Assembly: GCA_964342575.1 (NCBI GenBank)
Contig: CAYFGZ010000146.1
Coordinates: forward strand, 1-7,670
DNA: 7,670 nucleotides
Source: GCA-002701455 sp964342575
GTDB lineage: Bacteria > Pseudomonadota > Alphaproteobacteria > Thalassobaculales > Thalassobaculaceae
Direction of reading: 5' to 3'
A model generated the notes under the pieces. It worked only from the letters and a program-made list of their open reading frames with translations, was not told the DNA's origin and searched no databases. A program made the position numbers and the translations under genes. This document shows positions 1 to 6,759 of the stretch, in pieces (position 1 is the stretch's first letter; every line of letters starts with the position of its first letter).

Positions 1-488
1 ATAAAATGGTGGAAACAGAACAATTTGATAGCAGTCAGGTCTTTTATAATCTGTTAGTCCCATCAGCCGGAGAAAAGATTTCCGACGGTTATCCCGCACA
101 AGACTATCGCCAATTACTGCAGAGTTGCCAAAATCATAAAGTGGGTACAATTGGGGTACGGATATTGGCGGGCGGAGCTCTTTCTGGTTCTCTTGATCGA
201 CATCCCCTTGGAATGAAAAAAGTAGACCCCATTGGATCCGGCGACAGCTATAGTATCGATGTCAATCGTGCAGTACTGTTCAAACCTTTAGTTGACCTCG
301 GATATGCGTCAACCCTCCCGGAGTTATCGGTTAGATATTCCATTTCAAGTAACGCTATTTCTACGGTCGAAATAGGCATAGCGACCCTTGAAGAACTTGC
401 AGCCGCGACACAAGCTGTTAATAAAGGTGTTTTGCCTGAGGAGGCCTTAGCCCATATTCGCACCATACAATCGGATTTCGTAGGCTAA
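1..488 (+). CDS. Aldo/keto reductase, C-terminal part (5' end outside window)
   Basis: This is the C-terminal half or so of an NAD(P)H-dependent aldo/keto reductase, a cytosolic TIM-barrel oxidoreductase for aldehydes, ketones or sugars. The reading frame is open to the left edge (a Lys codon at 3-5 precedes the ATG at 6), so that ATG is probably internal. Visible family features are the FYNLLVPSA strand, the VGTIGVRILAGGALSG strand and loop, and the cofactor-binding C-terminal segment ISTVEIGIATLEELAAAT followed by AVNKGVLP. The catalytic Asp/Tyr/Lys/His tetrad would lie upstream and cannot be checked. It ends at TAA 486-488 and converges on the CoA-transferase gene with 40 bp between stops, so it belongs to another transcription unit. 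Substrate is unknown; family assignment is fairly secure. Confidence 0.85.
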   Translation, partial: KMVETEQFDSSQVFYNLLVPSAGEKISDGYPAQDYRQLLQSCQNHKVGTIGVRILAGGALSGSLDRHPLGMKKVDPIGSGDSYSIDVNRAVLFKPLVDLGYASTLPELSVRYSISSNAISTVEIGIATLEELAAATQAVNKGVLPEEALAHIRTIQSDFVG

Positions 489-528
489 CTAATCCGCTCC
501 CAGTCATACTTTCCTAAAATTTCCTTTT

Positions 529-1764
529 TTATGAACCTAAGACTCCCTTTGATCGCAATTCGGTGATGGTATCGTCATCCAACCCAAGCCAATTAACAAT
601 AACTTGATCCGTATGTTCTCCCAGCACCGGCGATGCCTTGAGGCGAGACGCTTTCCCATCAACCCTCACCGGCCAGCTTGGCATCTTAAACGGCTCGTGT
701 ATCGGATGTGTCATAGTTTGCATAACGCCACGATCTTCAAAAGTCGTATCGTTGTTCAGTTCTTCGGTGTCTAACACTGCTCCCGCGGGGATACCCGCCA
801 TACCGATCTCATGCATTGCATTCTGTTTAGTTTGCCCCTTACTCCATTGCGAAATCACCTGATCGACTTCATCCATTCGCTCAACTCTATCCGCCGGAGC
901 AAGATAACGTGGATCTCCTATCAAATCTTCTCGCCCAACCACTTTTAGAAGCCTATTCCAGTGCTCAGGATTCGCTCGACTTGTCATAATATATATGTAG
1001 TCATTGGGTCCACCTGGCGCACAAGGGTACAGCCCCATGGGAGCGTTTGTTATGCCCGGAACCTTACTTCCCCCGCGCTCGGCTGCTTTTTTTGTACGGC
1101 CCTGAGTAGCAAAATTTACTCGCATATAATGAAGCATTGCGTCCTGCATAGCAACCTGCAGACAGTGACCTTCCCCCGTCTCTTTTCGTTTGAACAATGC
1201 ACCTAATATTGTGATAGCCATCAACATACCAGTCCCGGTGTCACCAATCGTGATGCCGGGTCTAGTCGGAGGTCCATCTGATTCCCCCGTAACGCTGAAT
1301 GTCCCACCACACGCCTGAGCTATCATATCAAAGGCCAAATTTTTCTCGAATGGGCTCCCTTCCCCAAAACCTTTCACTTGTGCATAAATAATTCCCGGGT
1401 TAATTTTCTTTGCCTCTTCGTAGGACAAACCAAGCCTTTCAATAGCACCTGGTGCAAAATTTTCCATCATGACATCCGCTTCTCGGATCATTTCTTTTAC
1501 AAGAGATAGTCCCTCTTTCGACTTTAGATTAACCGTCACCGATTTTTTATTAGCGTTGAACATGTGAAAGTAATACGGATCATCGTCAGGTTGATTTGGC
1601 CGCAGGCGCCTTCCCGGATCACCCATTTTGGGGTTTTCGATCTTAACAACATCAGCCCCCAACCAAGCCAAGGTCTCCGTGCATGAAGGTCCTGCCTCAA
1701 ACTGTGTAAGGTCTAGAACTTTCACGCCCGATAAGAAAGAAAAATCAATCAGGTTATTCGACAT
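529..1764 (-). CDS. Family III (CaiB/BaiF-type) CoA-transferase
   Basis: A 411-residue cytosolic enzyme of the formyl-CoA transferase / CaiB / BaiF family, which moves CoA between carboxylic acids through an acyl-aspartyl intermediate. The length is normal for the family. Visible motifs are the N-terminal GVKVLDLTQFEAGP (residues 13-26), GADVVKIENPKMGDPGR (36-52), the CoA-binding region FNANKKSVTVNLKS (69-82), ENFAPGAIERLGLSYE (101-116), and IGDTGTGM (173-180), where Asp175 aligns by motif with the catalytic Asp of formyl-CoA transferase. The C-terminal part carries AGIPAGAV (323-330) and SPVLGEHT (378-385), both typical. The ATG at 1764 is preceded by an AAGAAGGGA ribosome binding site. It is the last gene of the minus-strand unit, 125 bp behind the acyl-CoA synthetase. 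Acyl donor and acceptor are unknown; alternatives include an acyl-CoA racemase of the same fold. Confidence 0.93.
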   Translation of the reverse strand: MSNNLIDFSFLSGVKVLDLTQFEAGPSCTETLAWLGADVVKIENPKMGDPGRRLRPNQPDDDPYYFHMFNANKKSVTVNLKSKEGLSLVKEMIREADVMMENFAPGAIERLGLSYEEAKKINPGIIYAQVKGFGEGSPFEKNLAFDMIAQACGGTFSVTGESDGPPTRPGITIGDTGTGMLMAITILGALFKRKETGEGHCLQVAMQDAMLHYMRVNFATQGRTKKAAERGGSKVPGITNAPMGLYPCAPGGPNDYIYIMTSRANPEHWNRLLKVVGREDLIGDPRYLAPADRVERMDEVDQVISQWSKGQTKQNAMHEIGMAGIPAGAVLDTEELNNDTTFEDRGVMQTMTHPIHEPFKMPSWPVRVDGKASRLKASPVLGEHTDQVIVNWLGLDDDTITELRSKGVLGS

Positions 1765-1889
1765 GGTTTATCCCTTCTTAATAAGATTTCACGAAATTCC
1801 TTTTTATAACCAAAATCACCCCACTTTCTGCTGCTTTAGGGGAGAAAACTACGTGAACCGAGAGTCACCACCCACAGAACAGCCTAGAT
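1765..1889 (-). other. Gap between acyl-CoA synthetase and CoA-transferase genes
   Basis: This 125-bp spacer is much longer than the 23-bp gap between the other two genes of the unit, so the CoA-transferase might have its own promoter. No clear promoter or terminator hairpin was found; only a CCCC/GGGG pair of arms around the CTGCTGC stretch and a small inverted repeat ATTTC-AC-GAAAT (1786-1797) just upstream of the CoA-transferase ribosome binding site are visible. No small gene is supported. Confidence 0.35.
1786..1797. repeat. Short inverted repeat ATTTC-AC-GAAAT
   Basis: Two perfect 5-bp arms separated by two bases lie about 20 bp ahead of the CoA-transferase start, where an operator could sit. 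Arms this short occur often by chance, so the regulatory meaning is speculative. Confidence 0.25.
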
Positions 1890-3461
1890 TCACTGTCTAG
1901 AAATGGCTGCCTTTCCATCCCGTAAGACAAATTTTTGTACTTTTCCCGTAGCGGTTTTCGGCAAATCTTCCACAAAACTGACCCATTGTGGTGTTTTAAA
2001 ATGGGCTAAATTTTCCCTAACATATAATTTAAGTTCGTCTTCCGTCGCCTTTACACCATCTTGAAGAACAACAAATGCGTGGGGGGCCTCCCCCCATTTT
2101 TCATGCGGCATACCCACTACAGCCACTTCCAAAACAGCTTCATGGTGCAATAGGCAACCTTCAACCTCCACAGACGAAATATTTTCTCCCCCACTTATTA
2201 TTACGTCTTTAAAACGATCCCGGATCTCTAAATAACCATCTGGATGTACAACTGCAGCATCCCCACTGAAAAACCAGCCATTTTTGATTGCAGAATCAGT
2301 AGCTTCTTTATCATTGTAATAGCCCTTCATCACGACGTTTCCTCGAATGCTAATTTCACCTAGGGTTTCACCGTCCTTTGGCACCTCTTTCCCGTCGTCG
2401 TCTACCACGCGTAATTCTCCAGAACTCACCAATTCTACTCCTTGCCTAGCCTTAATTTTAGCGCGAGCTCCCACCGATAAATCCAAGTGTTCGGGCAAGG
2501 GTTCACAAATAGCTATCAGCGGTGTCGTTTCTGTAAGACCGTAAACGTGCGTTAATTCCCAACCTAAGTCCCTTTCAACTACCTCTATCGTAGCAGCGGC
2601 TGGTGGTGCTCCAGCAGTAAATAGGCGGACTCCTTTCGGAGCATCGGCTCGAACGCTCTCTGGCGCATTTGTAATGCTTATAAGAACTGTCGGGGCCGCA
2701 CAGAACATTGTTATTTTTTCATTCTTAATCAATTCAAAAATTAAAACCGGTTCAACTTTTCGAAGGCAGACATGAGTCATACCGCGAGCAGTATTAATCC
2801 AAGTAAACGTCCAGCCGTTTGCGTGAAACATCGGCAGTGTCCAGAGATATCTATCACTCGGAGTTAAGTTGTGGTGGGCAAGTGTTCCCATAACATTCAT
2901 ATAGGCATTGCGATGAGTAATCATCACGCCTTTAGGACGAGCTGTAGTTCCACTTGTATAATTTATTGTCAACAGGTCCTCTTCGTCAATTTCAGTAAAC
3001 TTGTACTGGCCGTCATGCGACCTTAATTCTTCCTCGTAGTCCAACCAACCATCTCTTTTTCCCTCCAACGCCACATAATGATCAATATTTTTTAATTTTT
3101 CTCTAATACTGTCGATAGCATCAAAATAATCTGGATGAGCGCACACTATCTTGGCCCCGCTATGATTAATGATGAATTCAAAATCATCTGTCGCAAGACG
3201 ATAATTTATTGGCACTAATACAGCTCCTATTTGTGGCACTGCATAATATCCCTCTAGGTGCGAGTGAGTATTAGGAGCGATATATGCCACTCGATCACCG
3301 TGCTGCACTCCCATGGCCTGTAATCCTGAAGACCAACGGTCACATCGGTCCAGAAATTCCTCATAAGTAAAACGTTGTTCTCCATCTACCACAGCTTCCT
3401 TACTAGAATATAGCCGTCGCGCTCGCTTAGCGAATTCCATTGGGCTTAACGCAATCTTCAT
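1890..3461 (-). CDS. AMP-forming acyl-CoA synthetase (fatty/aryl-acid CoA ligase)
   Basis: A 523-residue member of the ANL adenylating superfamily that activates a carboxylic acid with ATP and joins it to CoA. All core motifs are intact: the phosphate loop YTSGTTARPKGV (168-179), YGLTE (307-311), the ribose-binding Asp401 in FFSGDAAV, Arg416 in IRDRFKD, the hinge and CoA region ISGGENISSVEVE (422-434), and the catalytic Lys507 in PKTATGKVQK. The segments MFHANGWTFTW (211-221) and CAAPTVL (254-260) resemble the AlkK / DmdB / plant AAE branch, which favours medium-chain, methylthiopropionate-like or aryl acids; this placement is from memory of motifs, so the substrate is open. The ATG at 3461 has a GGGGAAGAG ribosome binding site. 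It starts 23 bp after the deiminase-fold gene, so the two are probably co-transcribed. No signal peptide or membrane segment is seen. Confidence 0.94.
   Translation of the reverse strand: MKIALSPMEFAKRARRLYSSKEAVVDGEQRFTYEEFLDRCDRWSSGLQAMGVQHGDRVAYIAPNTHSHLEGYYAVPQIGAVLVPINYRLATDDFEFIINHSGAKIVCAHPDYFDAIDSIREKLKNIDHYVALEGKRDGWLDYEEELRSHDGQYKFTEIDEEDLLTINYTSGTTARPKGVMITHRNAYMNVMGTLAHHNLTPSDRYLWTLPMFHANGWTFTWINTARGMTHVCLRKVEPVLIFELIKNEKITMFCAAPTVLISITNAPESVRADAPKGVRLFTAGAPPAAATIEVVERDLGWELTHVYGLTETTPLIAICEPLPEHLDLSVGARAKIKARQGVELVSSGELRVVDDDGKEVPKDGETLGEISIRGNVVMKGYYNDKEATDSAIKNGWFFSGDAAVVHPDGYLEIRDRFKDVIISGGENISSVEVEGCLLHHEAVLEVAVVGMPHEKWGEAPHAFVVLQDGVKATEDELKLYVRENLAHFKTPQWVSFVEDLPKTATGKVQKFVLRDGKAAISRQ
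2080..2101 (+). repeat. GC-rich hairpin with T-run inside the acyl-CoA synthetase gene (antisense)
   Basis: On the plus strand, TGGGGGG (2080-2086) and CCCCCCA (2090-2096) form a perfect 7-bp stem with a CCT loop, followed by five T residues (2097-2101). This is the shape of an intrinsic terminator reading antisense to the gene. The same bases encode the conserved KWGEAPH stretch (residues 455-461), so coding constraint may be the whole explanation. The structure is seen directly; function is unproven. Confidence 0.4.
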
Positions 3462-3484
3462 AATCTCTTCCCCAAATCTATCGA

Positions 3485-4462
3485 TTACTTACCAACCTTA
3501 TCTCGCCACAGTATAGCGGTCAAACAGCCAATTGCGCCCGCAGCTTTGATGAGTTCTGTCCCCTCTACAGTCAAACACGTAACTCCAGCATTCTCTAGCT
3601 TATCCCGCATTATCTCATAGCCGTCTAACATGAGGATTTTGCGTGGCCTTAACGTCACAAAATTTAGCGCTCGTGCTAACACAGAATATGGTTCATCTGG
3701 AACCCAAAGTATTTTTGTACCACGCAACCGAAGCGCTTCCACGATAGAGTGCGGGGTTAAACGCGGCCAACAAACCGCCAAATCTACATCTACAATGCGG
3801 AGCATTCCCATTAAGTGCATAGTCCCAAATGGCATGTCACATATAATTGATGAAACGCCTATTTCCTCAAGAACCTCAGCTACTTTTTTTGCACCTTCTT
3901 GATTCGTCCGCATTCCTCGACCTATAACCACAGTTTCCGGATCCAACCACATAGCATCCGCTCCTTCAAAAGTGGCTCGGCCTCCTAGAGTTCGCAAAAT
4001 TGGAATCCCAATATCGGCCAGCCGACGTGCAACCCATCGCTCTTCACCAGCCCGAACCGATGACGCGGGTCTAGCCAAGATTGCTCCCTCAGGAGTCATA
4101 AACATCTGATCTGCACAGAACATTTGATTTGGGGCTACAGCATCGTTTGGAGATACATAATTAATTTGTACACCTGCATCCCGAAAAGCCTTTGCCATCT
4201 CATCGTGCTCAGCCTGAGCCACTTCCAATTCTATCGGCTCCAACATTTGGACAGTGTCCGGGTCTTGGCTATTTTTCAGCTCCGAACCAGGACGATGCAA
4301 AAGAATAGAGCGCAATTTAGCATATTCACTATCAATTCCTGAAGGCGCCCACAGTTCGCCGACTTCGTCACGGTGTGTCTGATTTCTAGGACTCCAGCCT
4401 GCTCCCCCATACGCCGCGCTGTGAAACATTTCAATGTCTTTACTTAGTGACTTATCGATCAT
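3485..4462 (-). CDS. Amidinotransferase / arginine-deiminase-fold protein
   Basis: A 325-residue protein of the guanidino-group modifying superfamily (arginine deiminase, dimethylarginine dimethylaminohydrolase, glycine amidinotransferase). These enzymes attack a guanidinium carbon with an active-site cysteine. Visible elements are LRSILLHRPGSE (50-61), PNQMFCADQMF (111-121) with a likely substrate Asp118, RPASSVRAGEER (131-142), FEGADAMW (165-172) with Glu166, GTMHLMGMLRIVD (213-225) with His216, and AAGAIGCLTAIL (308-319) with the presumed nucleophile Cys313. The Asp that normally follows His by two residues in arginine deiminase is Met218 here. The ATG at 4462 follows an AAGGGAAG ribosome binding site and is the first gene of the minus-strand unit, divergent from hyuA. 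It could be a hydrolase or a transferase; the exact guanidino substrate is unknown. Confidence 0.87.
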   Translation of the reverse strand: MIDKSLSKDIEMFHSAAYGGAGWSPRNQTHRDEVGELWAPSGIDSEYAKLRSILLHRPGSELKNSQDPDTVQMLEPIELEVAQAEHDEMAKAFRDAGVQINYVSPNDAVAPNQMFCADQMFMTPEGAILARPASSVRAGEERWVARRLADIGIPILRTLGGRATFEGADAMWLDPETVVIGRGMRTNQEGAKKVAEVLEEIGVSSIICDMPFGTMHLMGMLRIVDVDLAVCWPRLTPHSIVEALRLRGTKILWVPDEPYSVLARALNFVTLRPRKILMLDGYEIMRDKLENAGVTCLTVEGTELIKAAGAIGCLTAILWRDKVGK

Positions 4463-4667
4463 TATTAACTTCCCTTATTTAAGCATTGATTTGCCATCCT
4501 ATATACAATTTACTTGTGACTGCGCTTTGGTGGTCAAAAATTATTGTTTCTCCAGGTCGCTGATCCACAAGTTGAACTGAACAGGCTAATATCTAGTTGG
4601 GAAGGATTGTCGTTTGTCCAGAATGAATTGTGATTAATGCTACATATTAAAACCATGGAAAAGATCG
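4463..4667. promoter_or_regulatory. Divergent intergenic region, expected promoters for both units
   Basis: These 205 bp separate the start codons of the deiminase-fold gene (leftward) and hyuA (rightward), so promoters and any shared operator should lie here. The sequence is AT-rich. No convincing sigma-70 pair was found: a minus-strand TTGACC has TAAATT at a long 19-nt spacing, and a plus-strand extended -10-like TGCTACATA (4638-4646) lacks a well-spaced -35. One 7-bp inverted repeat, ACTTGTG (4512-4518) and CACAAGT (4566-4572), has arms separated by 47 nt and may be chance. The region's role is inferred from gene layout, not from a recognised site. Confidence 0.5.
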
Positions 4668-6746
4668 ATGATTCGAGTAGCTTTTGATATAGGAGGCACA
4701 TTTACCGACTTCGTTCTCCAAGATGAGGAGCACGGCCGTGTACATAGCCTGAAAATCCCTAGTACTCCCGCTAATCCAGGAAACGCCGTATTAGTGGGAC
4801 TTGCTCGGTTACTGGATGAAGCTAAGCTCGACACAAAGTCGCTAGATACCCTCCTACACGCCACCACTGTCGCAACCAACGCAATTTTAGAACGTAAAGG
4901 GTCACCCACAGGGCTTATAACGACAGACGGTTTCAGAGATGTTTTGCTAATCGGTCGGCAGAAAAGATACGAAACTTACGACCTTTACATCAACAAACCA
5001 ACTCCCTTGATTAAAAGACGTTACATTGCTGAGGTTATTGAGAGAATAGATCACGAAGGTTCTATAATTATTGATCTGGAAACTCATTCACTCGACCGAG
5101 CTATAGATAAGATGCTAGAGACAAACCGTGAGACTATCGCTGTCTCACTGTTACATTCCTACGCCAATCCTGACCACGAACGCCTCATTCGCCAACGTAT
5201 TCAGGAGAAAGCCCCACACTTATCAGTTTCAATATCATCTGAAATATCGCCCAAGTTTCGCGAATACGAAAGAACAAATACCACAGTAGCGAATGCCTAC
5301 GTTAAACCAATCGTAGATAAGTATATAGGCAGTTTAGAAAAGGCGTTGGAGGAAAGAGAATTCCAAAATGATCTCTTTGTAATGCAATCCAGCGGCGGAC
5401 TGGTCTCAACAACAATCGCAAAAGAATATCCCATCCGAATAATAGAGTCCGGGCCTGCCGCCGGCGTTCTCATGGGCGGAATAGTTGGAAAAGACATCGA
5501 TGCTGACCAAGTGATAACTTTTGATATGGGAGGCACAACCGCAAAACTGGGTGCTGTTGATGACGGTATCCCAGCTATCATGCCAACCTTTGAAGTAGGG
5601 CACGTCGAGTACAAAAAAGGAAGTGGTCTACCCATTACTATCCCGTCGGTGGAATTACTTGAGATAGGTGCTGGAGGGGGCTCTATTGCCAAGGTGGAAT
5701 TTGGGATGATCGCTATTGGGCCGGAAAGTGCCGGCGCTGATCCTGGGCCAATCTGTTATGGATTTGGCGGGACTCGGCCCACCATCACAGACGCCAACGT
5801 AATATTAGGTTACATATCGGATGACTGGTTTAACGGCGGTACCATGCTGCTTAATAAAGAAGCTGCGAAGGTTGGAATACTGGAACACATTGCGAATCCG
5901 CTAAATTTAACTTTAGAGGAAGCCGCCTGGGGCATACATACTATAGCTACAAGTAACATGGAAAATGCATTGCGGATTGTATCTGTGGAGCAAGGGCGAG
6001 ATCCTAGGCGCTACTCTATGGTTGCATTTGGGGGGGCCGGCCCCCTTCACGCAGTCCGCCTGGCTCGTGGAATTGGCATTCCAAAAGTCATAATTCCTGC
6101 TGGAGCCGGTGTAGGGTCTGCTGTTGGACTACTTGAAGCAGAGCCACGAATAGACACGTCGCTAACGCAGGTATTGAAATTAGATTCTAACTCTACTAAT
6201 CCAATTAAGGAGATATACGATAAACTAGAAATGCGGGCAAAATCGGATATAAAACGCTTAGGTGTTAAAGGAAACCCCATATGGTCGCGCCACGCTTATA
6301 TGAGATATGTTGGACAAGGTTTTGAAATTTCGGTTAATTTACCGTCTGGTAAAATCACAAAAAAATACACCGACGCTATTGTGGAATCTTTCAATTCGGC
6401 CTACCTTAAGAAACATAAGTTCCTCGACGAAAATGCAATGATTGAGGGTATCGACTGGTCCCTAGTCGCCATAATTCCCCAGGCCAGCGATAAGACAAAC
6501 CTTTCTAGTTACGTCATCCCAGCAAAACTCAGACAAACAAGAACACGACCAGTCTGGTTCCCAGAAACAAACGGGTTTATTGAGACAAATATCATAGATC
6601 GCCGCTCCATCTCCAGCACCGACACCTTATCTGGGCCAGCAATTATTGAAGATATCGATTGCACAACTGTTGTTTTACCAGGTGATGTCGTACGCAAGCA
6701 CGAAATGGGTCATTTGGTGATTGAAGTCCAACAAAAAGGGTTTTAG
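4668..6746 (+). CDS. hyuA: Hydantoinase/oxoprolinase family subunit A (HyuA-like)
   Basis: A 692-residue ATP-binding subunit of the hydantoinase A / 5-oxoprolinase / acetone carboxylase family, which phosphorylates or activates the substrate for ring opening or carboxylation together with HyuB. Length is normal. Family motifs are RVAFDIGGTFTDFVL (3-17), the N-terminal actin-like nucleotide site; HATTVATNAILERKG (64-78); REYERTNTTVANAYVKP (198-214); MQSSGGL (239-245); ESGPAAGVLMG (260-270); FDMGGTTAKLG (285-295), the second nucleotide-binding loop; IGAGGGSIAKV (333-343); SAGADPGPICYG (354-365); and FGGAGPLHA (454-462). The start ATG at 4668 has GGAAAAG just upstream. A nearer-sounding ATG at 4655 is in another frame and stops after ten codons. 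hyuB follows 13 bp later. Known activities differ within the family (N-methylhydantoin, oxoproline, caprolactam, ketones), so substrate is undetermined. Confidence 0.94.
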   Translation: MIRVAFDIGGTFTDFVLQDEEHGRVHSLKIPSTPANPGNAVLVGLARLLDEAKLDTKSLDTLLHATTVATNAILERKGSPTGLITTDGFRDVLLIGRQKRYETYDLYINKPTPLIKRRYIAEVIERIDHEGSIIIDLETHSLDRAIDKMLETNRETIAVSLLHSYANPDHERLIRQRIQEKAPHLSVSISSEISPKFREYERTNTTVANAYVKPIVDKYIGSLEKALEEREFQNDLFVMQSSGGLVSTTIAKEYPIRIIESGPAAGVLMGGIVGKDIDADQVITFDMGGTTAKLGAVDDGIPAIMPTFEVGHVEYKKGSGLPITIPSVELLEIGAGGGSIAKVEFGMIAIGPESAGADPGPICYGFGGTRPTITDANVILGYISDDWFNGGTMLLNKEAAKVGILEHIANPLNLTLEEAAWGIHTIATSNMENALRIVSVEQGRDPRRYSMVAFGGAGPLHAVRLARGIGIPKVIIPAGAGVGSAVGLLEAEPRIDTSLTQVLKLDSNSTNPIKEIYDKLEMRAKSDIKRLGVKGNPIWSRHAYMRYVGQGFEISVNLPSGKITKKYTDAIVESFNSAYLKKHKFLDENAMIEGIDWSLVAIIPQASDKTNLSSYVIPAKLRQTRTRPVWFPETNGFIETNIIDRRSISSTDTLSGPAIIEDIDCTTVVLPGDVVRKHEMGHLVIEVQQKGF
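6032..6045. repeat. 14-bp perfect GC palindrome inside hyuA
   Basis: GGGGGCCGGCCCCC is a perfect self-complementary sequence in a gene of moderate GC content, preceded by two more G residues. It falls exactly on the codons for the conserved GGAGP motif (residues 455-459), where the Gly, Ala and Pro codons are necessarily G- and C-rich. It is probably a by-product of codon choice and not a regulatory site. Confidence 0.4.
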
Positions 6747-6759
6747 GGAACTGAAGAAG

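Noticed and set aside
489..528. Possible bidirectional terminator between the convergent aldo/keto reductase and CoA-transferase genes
   Set aside because: A T-run is present at 525-530, but no inverted repeat precedes it; only a direct repeat TTTCCT-AAAA-TTTCCT (510-525) is visible.
4501..4550. Minus-strand TTGACC with downstream TAAATT or TATATA as a promoter for the deiminase-fold gene
   Set aside because: Spacings of 19 and 26 bases are unfavourable for a standard sigma-70 promoter, so no discrete promoter was called.
4655..4687. Ten-codon upstream ORF (MEKIDDSSSF) overlapping the hyuA start
   Set aside because: It has no clear ribosome binding site and is out of frame with hyuA. A leader-peptide role cannot be supported from so short a sequence.
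5297..5692. 131-codon open frame on the minus strand within hyuA
   Set aside because: It lies wholly antisense to a strongly conserved part of hyuA, and its translation is Ser/Pro/Ile-rich with no recognisable domain; it is a shadow of the real gene. The other short antisense frames across the window were set aside for the same reason.
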